Shown here: positions 1-7,308 of the stretch, in pieces
Position numbering within the stretch: position 1 is the stretch's first letter
Layout: the number at the start of each line of letters is the position of its first letter
Origin: CAYZEZ01 sp964477295
GTDB lineage: Bacteria > Bacteroidota > Bacteroidia > Bacteroidales > SM23-62
Assembly: GCA_964477295.1 (NCBI GenBank)
Contig: CAYZEZ010000190.1
Span: forward strand, 1 to 9,893
Direction: 5' to 3'
DNA: 9,893 bases
Translations under genes and position numbers: made by a program
Notes under the pieces: model-generated
Database searches by the model: none
Seen by the model: the letters and a program-made list of their open reading frames with translations, nothing else
Told to the model about the DNA's origin: nothing

Positions 1-20
1 TTTAATACACAAATATTAAA
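1..20. repeat. A/T-only inverted repeat just upstream of the glycoside hydrolase start
   Basis: TTTAATA at 1-7 is repeated as its exact reverse complement TATTAAA at 14-20, with a 6-base spacer. It ends three bases before the ATG at 24. It could be a weak hairpin or an operator half-site pair in the leader of the hydrolase gene. Because it is purely A/T in an A/T-rich leader, chance is a serious alternative, and sequence further upstream is outside the window. Confidence 0.25.
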
Positions 21-23
21 CGC

Positions 24-2879
24 ATGAAAAATTTATTTTTTTCAATACTGGTAATTTTTTCTTTTTCATTGTTAATACATTGTAACAGTGAGTCCGGGCA
101 AGATCTGATTGACCTTTCCGGGGAATGGCAGTTTGCCATGGATCCATCAGATATTGGCCTTGAAGAAGCCTGGCAAAACAGGGAATTTACCGAAATAGTT
201 CAACTACCCGGATCGATGGCAGAAAATGGCAAAGGCCTGGAAGTCGATCTGGAAACGGACTGGACCGGCAGCATTGTGGATAGTTCCTGGTTCAAGGAGG
301 ATAAATATGCTCCGTACCGGCAACCGGGAAATTTTAAGATCCCTTTCTGGCTAAAACCGGTAAAACATTATAAGGGAGTCGCATGGTACAGGAAAAACAT
401 GCGTATCCCAACGACCTGGGAGGGAAAAAGAATTTTGCTCGATCTTGAAAGATGCCACTGGGAAACCACAGTTTTCGTCGATGACCAGCTGGCAGGAAGG
501 GAAAATAGTCTGTCTGTGGCAAATACTTATGACCTGACCGATCTGCTGTGCCCCGGCGAGCATTCCGTAACACTCAGAGTTGATAACAGGATGATCATAC
601 CTGTTGGGATCAATTCACATAGTGTTAGCGACCATACCCAGTCGAACTGGAATGGAGTCGTCGGGAAAATACAACTGCAGGCAAAATCCAATATCTATAT
701 TGATGACCTTCAGATCTTCCCGGATGTAAAGAACAACCAGGCCAGGATTATCATACGTTATTCTAATCACTCCGGCCTGTCTTTTAAAGGGAAAATATTG
801 GTCCACGCCAAATCCCTGAATTCATCCGTGTTACACACAACCCCGTTGCTTACCCGGGAGGTTAAATCGGATAAGGACCAATGGTTCCAGGAGTTTGTAC
901 TGGACATGGGTGAGAATGCCCAATTGTGGAGTGAATTCAATCCTGTCCTTTATGACATGGATGTGATGCTTGAGGATCAGTCAGGCGGATTGCTGGACCA
1001 CAGGTTGGCTTCTTTCGGTATGCGCGAATTCAAAGCAAATGGCACCCGGTTTGAGATCAACGGTCACCCGATATTCCTCAGGGGCACAGTGGAATGCTGC
1101 ATTTTCCCGCTGACCGGGCACCCCCCGATGGATGTCACTTCATGGCTACACGTTTTTAAACAATGCAAGAAATATGGATTAAACCACATGCGGTTTCATT
1201 CGTGGTGTCCCCCTGAAGCGGCCTTCACAGCTGCAGACCAGGTGGGGATATACCTGCAGGTCGAATGCGGATCATGGGCCAACAGGCCCAATTCATCATT
1301 AGGAGACGGACTTCCTGTTGATACATTTATTTATATCGAGGGCGACCGGATAATGAAGGAATATGGAAACCATCCTTCATTATGCATGATGGCATACGGA
1401 AACGAGCCAGGTGGGCGCAACCAGAAGGAATACCTGAATAAATTGGTTGCTTACTGGAAATCAAAGGATACAAGAAGAGTATATACCGGTGGCGCCGGAT
1501 GGCCCGTCATAAAAGAAAACCAGTACCACAACCTTCCCGGTCCACGCATTCAGCACTGGGGTGAAGGGCTGAACAGTATCATTAATGCAGAGCCTCCTCA
1601 AACCCGGTTTGACTTCTCCGATAAGATAGCCTCCTTTGATGTACCCGTTGTTAGCCACGAGATCGGCCAGTGGTGTGTTTATCCAGATTTTGATGAAATG
1701 ACAAAATACACCGGTGTGCTCAAACCGACAAATTTTGAAATTTTTAAGGAAACACTCGAGGCTAACAACATGGGGCACCAGGCACCTGATTTCTTTATGG
1801 CTTCCGGGAAATTACAGACTCTGTGCTATAAACAGGAAATCGAAGCCGCATTAAGAACACCTGGATTTGCAGGATTTCAACTGCTGCAGTTGCACGATTT
1901 CCCGGGACAGGGGACAGCGCTTGTTGGTATCCTGGATCCTTTCTTTGATTCAAAAGAATATGTCACGCCTGAAATATTTTCAAAATTTTGCAGTGAATCT
2001 GTGCCGCTTGCAAGGATGGACAAGAGGATTTATATGAACAATGAGGACTTCAGTGCCGGGGTTGAAATGGCCCACTACGGCCCTGCAGGCTTAACAGGTC
2101 AAAAGATAATCTGGGAGATACAGAACCAGCATGGAGCCGTGATGAAATATGGCTCATTTGAACCGGAGACTATCCCGATAGGAAATTGCACAACGATCGG
2201 CGCCATTGAATGGCAACTGAATGAAATTGATAAGGAGCAAAAATTAACGCTCGTAATTCAACTCGAAAAAACGAACATATCAAACAGCTGGGATTTCTGG
2301 GTATACCCCGCTCAATTGCCCGAAGCCGGAAATGATATCCTTATTACAGATGCACTGGATGAGTCGGTACTCAATAATCTGGCAGCTGGCGGAAAGGTAC
2401 TTTTGATGCTTAACGGAAAGATCAATGATGAATCCGGCGGTGATGTGGCCATCGGTTTTTCAAGTATCTTCTGGAACACTGCATGGACAAGCGGACAGGC
2501 GCCGCATACACTTGGGATTTTATGTGATCCTGAACATCCTGTATTTAAACATTTTCCAACGGAATACCACAGTAACTGGCAGTGGTGGGACCCGGTTACC
2601 CATTCGCAGGCAATGATTATGGATCGTTTTCCTGCTGATCTGAAAACATTGATTCAGCCCATCGATACCTGGTTCGAAAACAGGCGTTTGGCGCTGATGT
2701 TTGAAGCAAGAGTGGGTGCCGGAAAACTGATGGTCTGCAGCATTGATCTGTCCACCGACCTGGATTCGAGGCCTGTTGCCAGGCAGCTTAAATACAGCGT
2801 ACTAGATTACATGGAAGGGGATTCGTTTGATCCTGAGATTGCTCTGACAACCGGGGAGATAAGACAATTGACCGATTGA
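24..2879 (+). CDS. Glycoside hydrolase family 2-like lipoprotein (sugar-binding, Ig-like and TIM-barrel domains)
   Basis: This 951-residue enzyme probably cleaves a beta-linked sugar from a glycan with retention of configuration. A lipoprotein signal (residues 1-20, ending L-I-H-C20) suggests export and lipid anchoring, perhaps at the outer membrane. About 28-200 form the N-terminal sugar-binding sandwich (LSGEWQF; WNGVVGKIQL near 212-221), about 220-340 an Ig-like domain, and about 340-670 the TIM barrel. In the barrel, E461 in GNEPGG fits the acid/base and E546 in SHEIGQW fits the nucleophile. Residues of about 769-935 look like an alpha/beta, glutamine-amidotransferase-like domain (DILITDAL, GGKVLLML), which goes beyond minimal family-2 enzymes. 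The ATG at 24 is chosen because it gives the complete signal peptide; no clear Shine-Dalgarno is seen. The exact substrate (galactoside, glucuronide or other) cannot be read from sequence. No SusC/SusD partner lies downstream; the gene to the right is convergent. Confidence 0.88.
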   Translation: MKNLFFSILVIFSFSLLIHCNSESGQDLIDLSGEWQFAMDPSDIGLEEAWQNREFTEIVQLPGSMAENGKGLEVDLETDWTGSIVDSSWFKEDKYAPYRQPGNFKIPFWLKPVKHYKGVAWYRKNMRIPTTWEGKRILLDLERCHWETTVFVDDQLAGRENSLSVANTYDLTDLLCPGEHSVTLRVDNRMIIPVGINSHSVSDHTQSNWNGVVGKIQLQAKSNIYIDDLQIFPDVKNNQARIIIRYSNHSGLSFKGKILVHAKSLNSSVLHTTPLLTREVKSDKDQWFQEFVLDMGENAQLWSEFNPVLYDMDVMLEDQSGGLLDHRLASFGMREFKANGTRFEINGHPIFLRGTVECCIFPLTGHPPMDVTSWLHVFKQCKKYGLNHMRFHSWCPPEAAFTAADQVGIYLQVECGSWANRPNSSLGDGLPVDTFIYIEGDRIMKEYGNHPSLCMMAYGNEPGGRNQKEYLNKLVAYWKSKDTRRVYTGGAGWPVIKENQYHNLPGPRIQHWGEGLNSIINAEPPQTRFDFSDKIASFDVPVVSHEIGQWCVYPDFDEMTKYTGVLKPTNFEIFKETLEANNMGHQAPDFFMASGKLQTLCYKQEIEAALRTPGFAGFQLLQLHDFPGQGTALVGILDPFFDSKEYVTPEIFSKFCSESVPLARMDKRIYMNNEDFSAGVEMAHYGPAGLTGQKIIWEIQNQHGAVMKYGSFEPETIPIGNCTTIGAIEWQLNEIDKEQKLTLVIQLEKTNISNSWDFWVYPAQLPEAGNDILITDALDESVLNNLAAGGKVLLMLNGKINDESGGDVAIGFSSIFWNTAWTSGQAPHTLGILCDPEHPVFKHFPTEYHSNWQWWDPVTHSQAMIMDRFPADLKTLIQPIDTWFENRRLALMFEARVGAGKLMVCSIDLSTDLDSRPVARQLKYSVLDYMEGDSFDPEIALTTGEIRQLTD

Positions 2880-2915
2880 TTCCCGCCCGCAAGCGCATTG
2901 GTTGGGCTCATGATT

Positions 2916-2932
2916 AACCAGGGCTGGTTTTT
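2916..2932 (+). terminator. Candidate intrinsic terminator after the glycoside hydrolase gene
   Basis: The palindrome AACCAGGGCTGGTT can fold as a 5-bp stem (AACCA/TGGTT) with a GGGC loop, and it runs into five T residues (2928-2932). It starts 37 bases after the hydrolase stop in the 70-bp gap between convergent genes, where a terminator is expected. The stem is short, so this is a weak candidate. On the minus strand the same stem lacks a U-tract, so it would not serve the HAD gene well. Confidence 0.4.
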
Positions 2933-2949
2933 AATAGCCATTCCCGGGT

Positions 2950-3726
2950 TTAGTTAAGGATTTCAAAAAGCTCCCTGAGGTCCTTGATGATAAAATCTGG
3001 CAATAAGCCCTCCCCCGGATCATCACTCCTCCGGTTTACCCATACCGATTTAATCCCAACACGGGCTGCCCCCTCAATATCTGATTTCAGGTTGTCACCG
3101 ATCATTATTGTCTCATCAGCAGAAATATCCATCCTTTCGAGTATTGCGTGAAAAATAACAGGATCGGGTTTTCTTGTATTTAAATCACCCGAAATGATGA
3201 TATGCTCAAAGTATTTCTCAAGGCCGCTACCCCTTATCTTAATCCACTGCACCGATGGAGTTCCGTTGGTTAACAGGGCCAGTGGGTATTTGCCATACAA
3301 TTTATCCATGACCTCCTGTGTTTCCGGGAAATGGATATGCCTCTTTCTTCTTGCCATGGGGTATGTTGTTGCCATTTCCTCTGCTGTATCAGCCAGATCG
3401 AGGTTAAAAGCTTTCATGGAATCATACCATGTTTTAACGCGGTATTCATGAATGATATCCCTCAATTGAACGAGTTTGGGATGTTGCCCGGTAAATTCTC
3501 CCCAAAGCCCTTCCCACGAACTGATAGCCACCTGGTTGCAATATTCCCACGTAGGCATCTGGTGCCAGCGGGGCCTTGCCATTTCAAAAACAGTTCGCAT
3601 CATTTCTTCCGGGTCTATATCATGCTCCCGGCAAATTGGCTGCACCGTTTCAAGTACAACAGCCTCAGCCGATTTTCTTTCATGCAGAAGTGTCTCGTCC
3701 AGATCCAGTAGAATAGCTTTAATCAT
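2950..3726 (-). CDS. HAD-superfamily hydrolase, subfamily IA (YjjG / N-acylneuraminate-9-phosphatase-like phosphatase)
   Basis: This 258-residue cytosolic protein should be a Mg2+-dependent phosphomonoesterase working through an aspartyl-phosphate. All four HAD motifs are visible: motif I DLDET with nucleophile D8 and D10; motif II LLTNG with T153; motif III lysine K186 in TRKPDP; motif IV GDN..SD with D211 and D216. The helical cap of about 110 residues between motifs I and II (roughly 17-130) is the C1 type of subfamily I. The overall pattern is close to YjjG-like nucleotidases and N-acylneuraminate-9-phosphatases, but HAD substrates cannot be assigned from motifs. There is no signal peptide. 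It lies 99 bp downstream of the YfhO-like gene on the same strand and may share its transcript. The ATG at 3726 places motif I at residue 8, the normal position, which supports this start. Confidence 0.9.
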   Translation of the reverse strand: MIKAILLDLDETLLHERKSAEAVVLETVQPICREHDIDPEEMMRTVFEMARPRWHQMPTWEYCNQVAISSWEGLWGEFTGQHPKLVQLRDIIHEYRVKTWYDSMKAFNLDLADTAEEMATTYPMARRKRHIHFPETQEVMDKLYGKYPLALLTNGTPSVQWIKIRGSGLEKYFEHIIISGDLNTRKPDPVIFHAILERMDISADETIMIGDNLKSDIEGAARVGIKSVWVNRRSDDPGEGLLPDFIIKDLRELFEILN

Positions 3727-3764
3727 TATCCGGAAATTAATCTTTCTTCATTCTTTAAATTGCA

Positions 3765-3793
3765 GACTTGCTGATTACTGACTTCCGACTTGT
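3765..3793. repeat. Degenerate GACTTCC-type heptamer repeat
   Basis: In the gap between the membrane-protein and HAD genes the plus strand reads GACTTGCT, GATTACT, GACTTCC and GACTTGT in succession, a degenerate array with a period of about seven (minus strand, GGAAGTC-like). Short heptamer arrays of this flavour are, from memory, common between genes in Bacteroidota. There is no sign of a gene, and its function is unknown. The rest of the 3727-3825 gap is A/T-rich and holds no strong hairpin I can see. Confidence 0.45.
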
Positions 3794-3825
3794 TTCTTTT
3801 TATATTAATCCACTCACAACTCATG

Positions 3826-6800
3826 CTAGTATATGCTTTCACCTATCCTGACAGAAATATCATCTACCCACAAATTGGCTTTACTGTCATTCCAGATGTA
3901 TGCCCTGATCTCATCATCCGGGTGCAGCCTGAGATTAGTCCCTGAAGAATAAAAGACCTTGCTCCATTTATTCTTCTGTGCAACTGCCTCATGGATTTCC
4001 TGTGTATAATAACCAATTGTCTCTTCCTTCCTGAGCACCTCCAGAACCAGGTATGCTTCGCAATCTGCTTCCGGATATACAGCGGCAGACAGGTGGAACA
4101 CAGGGTTGAAGAGAGGGATATCTGATGCTTTTAAAATGAGGGTGTGACTGTAATGTTCAGCTGAATCAAGTTTATTGCTGACTACCCCGGAAAAAGCAAA
4201 AGTCGAATCCAGGTTCCTGTCATACCCGAACCAGTTAGTATCGGGGGTTTCAAAATCAATCCCCTCCTCGTAAAACCAGACTGAATCCTGCAACTCCTGT
4301 TTACTGAGAATAAATAAATCTGTTGCCGGTTTAGAGGAATGTGTCACGGTTCCGGGGTATTTCTCCATGAACAATGGCCATATTTCATGTCGCTTATAGG
4401 TATTTATGCCCGAGTAAAAAAGATATTGCCCTTGCCGTGATCCCATCGAATCCCACATGGCAGTCATGTTCTTCGGAGTGGCATGCCTGAACAGATCATA
4501 TGTAAAGTCCGCACCTGATTCAATTAGTGCCTGATTGAATGCTGGCGGATTATCTACAGCGAAAACAAAACTGGTCTGTCCGGGCTGGTTCCTTTCCCAC
4601 TCCATTGCCTTTGCGATCATTTTTTGATAGGACCTCTCCGGTCTCCGCTCCCTGTTAATGCTAATCAGCTTGAAAACAATAATGACCAGTATTACTGAAG
4701 AACCGATGATGTAAAGAGGTAATCGCCTGCCATTATACCTGGTCTTTATCCATAGCCATGCAATGAGATATAGTACAAACAGGAGAGTGAAATAAGAAAC
4801 CACAAAGGCAGCTATCACTGCATTGTTCCTGTAATGGAATTCAACCTGGTGCACACCCTCTTCCAGCAGGAATGAAATGTACAATGTATTGGAAGTAAAA
4901 TGTGGTCTCCGTTCTCCATCGACCAGTACCTGCCATCCTTTGTAATTGCTCTGAAGGAGGGTAAAAATTTGCGGATGATGCGTCATCACACTGGCAGTGA
5001 TCCGGGTTGGGGTGAAACCGGTAACGCTGACCCGATCAGCCGAATCGGATCGGATTACCGACCGGTCGAGCGATGCAAAAACATCATCCGGAAGGTACAG
5101 GGACTGAGGCGAAATGGGAGTTCCCGGTCCGCCATCCAGCTGCGATTCCGGATATAACCTGTCCGATAAATAGAGCAAATGATTTTGCAGGATGGCGTCC
5201 TTCAATGCCGGAACCGAATCTTCCAGGAATTTGTACCCTTTAAACTTGAAGGATGTGAAGCAATCGAACGAAACGGATTTGTTATAAATATTTACGTTCC
5301 GCCACAGTGGCTGGAAGGTGTATGCCTTATCAGTATTTTGGCCTATTTTATCGGGAAGTGGTACCGGAAATCCCTTCGGGTACATCTTGAGCTGGGACCT
5401 GATCTTTAGCGGGTGCCAGTCGCTGGAGCATCCGGTATACGTAATGTTCATCTGTATGGCAATAATCATTTCCAGGATGATAAAAGTGCTGAATAATATC
5501 CTGATATTCATCGCTTTATAATAATAGAGCAGGAAAAATACAATGAGCAGGATGAGGACAAACAGGCAGTTAAACAGTATAATCTCATAGATCGGTGCCT
5601 GCTGAAGCTTTTCAACCAGGGACAGAGTGGAATCCATCAAAACAAACTGGTTGTCACTGATCTGGGCTGCACTCCAGCTGAAAACTGCCAGCACACCCAT
5701 TCCCACGATAAAAAATGACAGGACAAACAGTTTTCGGGTCTTTTCGGGATCTTTGAGCAGATCAGAAAGGGCCATGCCGGCGAAAATGAAAATGGGGACT
5801 ACCATGAAAAACCTGAAATAAGCCGGTAGACGAAACAGGTTCATCATTGGGAAATAATAGAAAAGAAACCTGCGAACAGGCAGGAAATCTCCAAATGCAG
5901 CAAGCATAGCGAGGGAGCCGAAGATAAGCAGCACATAGGTTACACCCGGACGTTTCCTGAACAGTCCGGTTATAAAGAATATGGGGATGATCACACCGAC
6001 ATACATATTGGCCATACTCAGGTCGGTCTGGAGGAATTCCTGATCCCTTACCGCCCCGAACGGTGCAACCATTGAAACCAGGGCTCTGGGTGTGAACGGG
6101 TTGCTGAGAGCCTGTTCGGGGGTGAGTCCTGAAAGCCTTTCAATGAAATCATACACATTCCATGTAGATACAAGGATGACAGTAGAAAACAGCAGCAATA
6201 TTCCCAGCCAGGTGAGATTGGAATAGATCAGCCTGACCAATTCCTTTCGGTTTTTCCGGAGGAGGTACCTGACGACAAAAAAGATAAAAAGGGTTGCCAG
6301 CAGGTACGCCATAATGATGGAAAGCGCCTGGTATCCCCCGCTGATCATCAGGAAGCTGAAAACGCTCAGCGGTAGGATATGCCTGAACTGCCAGGGATCC
6401 TCCGACATCCTGAGATAGTATAACAGTACCCATGGGATCCATGTAAAACCTATGATCGCAAAGAAATGCTGGGCGTGAGAAACAAAAACGCCGGATAGCA
6501 TAAAGGCAGCCCCTGTTATGAATGCAGCGAAATTAATGGCACCGAAATGCTTTAGCAGCCTGTACATCCCTAGTCCCGCAAGAAAGATATAAACAATAAA
6601 AAGGATGTGCAGGGTGATATTCGTATAACCGAAAAGAGAACCGACAATAATTGTTTCGGGGTAAAAAGTCGGGCACTGCAGGTCGGCATGGATCGGATAG
6701 CCGGTGCTCTGGTAGGGATTCCAGAACGGAAAGATATTGTTCCTGAGGCATTCTCCAACATGGAAGCGCCAGGGGAGTACGACATCCAGCATATCGTAAT

Positions 6801-6915
6801 TCACACTGAACTGCAACAGGGAAATTTCCCAGTAGGCAATCATAGCGATAACAAACAACAGGATGGATATTTTCAGGTCGCTGTCAAAAAAGCTCCGCAG
6901 GAAAGATTTAATCAT
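3826..6915 (-). CDS. YfhO-like polytopic membrane protein (GT-C-fold glycosyltransferase type) with extra C-terminal domains
   Basis: This 1029-residue inner-membrane protein has about 13-14 hydrophobic segments (near residues 14-34, 97-117, 126-146, 150-168, 181-216 as two, 231-251, 303-318, 325-342, 367-387, 396-413, 442-465, 470-488, 697-722 and 733-751). The first loop has acidic residues D41 and D44 before a WNP motif, as in GT-C enzymes that transfer sugars from polyprenyl-phosphate donors. The region 650-697 (GWQVLVDGE, then EGVHQVEFHYRNN) before a membrane helix is the typical YfhO signature. In Firmicutes YfhO relatives modify lipoteichoic acid; the acceptor in Bacteroidota is unknown, so the role here is inference. 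Unusually, about 275 residues follow the last helix: a soluble stretch (755-875) and a probable beta-sandwich (about 885-1025, ending in NLWVDDISVRI), reminiscent of carbohydrate-binding jelly rolls. The HAD gene follows on the same strand. Confidence 0.82.
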   Translation of the reverse strand: MIKSFLRSFFDSDLKISILLFVIAMIAYWEISLLQFSVNYDMLDVVLPWRFHVGECLRNNIFPFWNPYQSTGYPIHADLQCPTFYPETIIVGSLFGYTNITLHILFIVYIFLAGLGMYRLLKHFGAINFAAFITGAAFMLSGVFVSHAQHFFAIIGFTWIPWVLLYYLRMSEDPWQFRHILPLSVFSFLMISGGYQALSIIMAYLLATLFIFFVVRYLLRKNRKELVRLIYSNLTWLGILLLFSTVILVSTWNVYDFIERLSGLTPEQALSNPFTPRALVSMVAPFGAVRDQEFLQTDLSMANMYVGVIIPIFFITGLFRKRPGVTYVLLIFGSLAMLAAFGDFLPVRRFLFYYFPMMNLFRLPAYFRFFMVVPIFIFAGMALSDLLKDPEKTRKLFVLSFFIVGMGVLAVFSWSAAQISDNQFVLMDSTLSLVEKLQQAPIYEIILFNCLFVLILLIVFFLLYYYKAMNIRILFSTFIILEMIIAIQMNITYTGCSSDWHPLKIRSQLKMYPKGFPVPLPDKIGQNTDKAYTFQPLWRNVNIYNKSVSFDCFTSFKFKGYKFLEDSVPALKDAILQNHLLYLSDRLYPESQLDGGPGTPISPQSLYLPDDVFASLDRSVIRSDSADRVSVTGFTPTRITASVMTHHPQIFTLLQSNYKGWQVLVDGERRPHFTSNTLYISFLLEEGVHQVEFHYRNNAVIAAFVVSYFTLLFVLYLIAWLWIKTRYNGRRLPLYIIGSSVILVIIVFKLISINRERRPERSYQKMIAKAMEWERNQPGQTSFVFAVDNPPAFNQALIESGADFTYDLFRHATPKNMTAMWDSMGSRQGQYLFYSGINTYKRHEIWPLFMEKYPGTVTHSSKPATDLFILSKQELQDSVWFYEEGIDFETPDTNWFGYDRNLDSTFAFSGVVSNKLDSAEHYSHTLILKASDIPLFNPVFHLSAAVYPEADCEAYLVLEVLRKEETIGYYTQEIHEAVAQKNKWSKVFYSSGTNLRLHPDDEIRAYIWNDSKANLWVDDISVRIGESIY

Positions 6916-7107
6916 CGGTTTAGGGTTGCGTAAAAATCAACCTTAAAAATAATACTTTAATTGGGAATAGAATATTTTGAAAATTCCGGACCGGTAATTG
7001 TTAGTTCAATTTTAAAATTGGCATTGAAGTCGATTCGATCTATTCGAATTTTAAATAAAACGAAACGGAATACCATTCAATAGAGAATATTGACTTCATT
7101 TATTCCG

Positions 7108-7131
7108 GGCACATTGTTAATATTGTGTGCC
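7108..7131. promoter_or_regulatory. Operator-like dyad GGCACA-N12-TGTGCC
   Basis: A perfect 6-bp dyad with a 12-base A/T-rich spacer stands out from the A/T-rich divergent region because its arms are G/C-rich. The 24-bp length is in the range of a dimeric regulator site. It is centred about 85 bp upstream of the candidate rightward promoter and about 205 bp from the leftward start codon. No regulator gene is in the window, so the partner is unknown and this remains an inference. Confidence 0.3.
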
Positions 7132-7186
7132 GCGCAATCGTAGGTCTTTCGATGACTGCACTGATTTATAATACTGCATGGGAAAC

Positions 7187-7213
7187 TTTGCGGTTTTTTT
7201 TTCTCTATCTTTA
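7187..7213 (+). promoter_or_regulatory. Candidate Bacteroidota-type promoter of the dipeptidyl peptidase gene
   Basis: TTTG at 7187-7190 is followed, after 15 bases that include a T9 tract, by TATCTTTA at 7206-7213, which matches the Bacteroidota -7 consensus TAnnTTTG in all but the last base. The spacing is somewhat shorter than the usual 17-21. Transcription would start near 7220, giving a leader of about 90 bases before the ATG at 7309. No hairpin or riboswitch is evident in that leader. Confidence 0.45.
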
Positions 7214-7308
7214 CGTGAGTTCTGGAATAATTATTAACCTGAAGAGTCGAAGATTCTTTCCCGAATACTTGGGCACGAGGAGCTTCAAACCACTAAACAA
7301 ATCATAAA

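Larger units (their letters stand above)
6916..7308. other. Divergent intergenic control region, A/T-rich, with several inverted repeats
   Basis: These 393 bp separate two divergent genes, so both sets of signals should lie here. Inverted repeats seen: an imperfect one at 6982-6999 (AATTCCGG / CCGGTAATT, one bulged base), a perfect 14-bp palindrome CAATTTTAAAATTG at 7007-7020, ATTCGA (7033-7038) with TCGAAT (7044-7049), TCAATA (7077-7082) with TATTGA (7088-7093), TGAAGTC (7025-7031) with GACTTCA (7092-7098), and GGCACA (7108-7113) with TGTGCC (7126-7131). The plus-strand promoter is listed separately. For the leftward gene the best -7 candidate is TATTTTTA on the minus strand (plus 6944-6951), without a clear -33 box. 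A 60-codon open frame at 7125-7307 shows no protein-like features and is not called. Confidence 0.6.

Noticed and set aside
1461..1778. A 105-codon minus-strand frame inside the glycosidase gene
   Set aside because: It is antisense to the TIM barrel including E546, with no start signal or protein-like pattern.
3331..3781. Two overlapping plus-strand frames of 126 and 101 codons opposite the HAD gene
   Set aside because: The minus-strand frame shows all four HAD motifs in order, so these are by-products of its codon use.
6607..6933. A 108-codon plus-strand open frame antisense to the start of the YfhO-like gene
   Set aside because: It lies opposite well-supported membrane-protein codons and has no domain-like features; it is a shadow frame.
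7007..7020. The palindrome CAATTTTAAAATTG as a specific operator
   Set aside because: It is perfect, but almost wholly A/T in A/T-rich DNA and does not resemble an operator I can name; kept only as part of the intergenic description.
7125..7307. A 60-codon plus-strand open frame ending next to the DPP IV start
   Set aside because: It spans the candidate promoter and T tract, has no ribosome site or recognisable protein pattern, and its composition is that of non-coding DNA.
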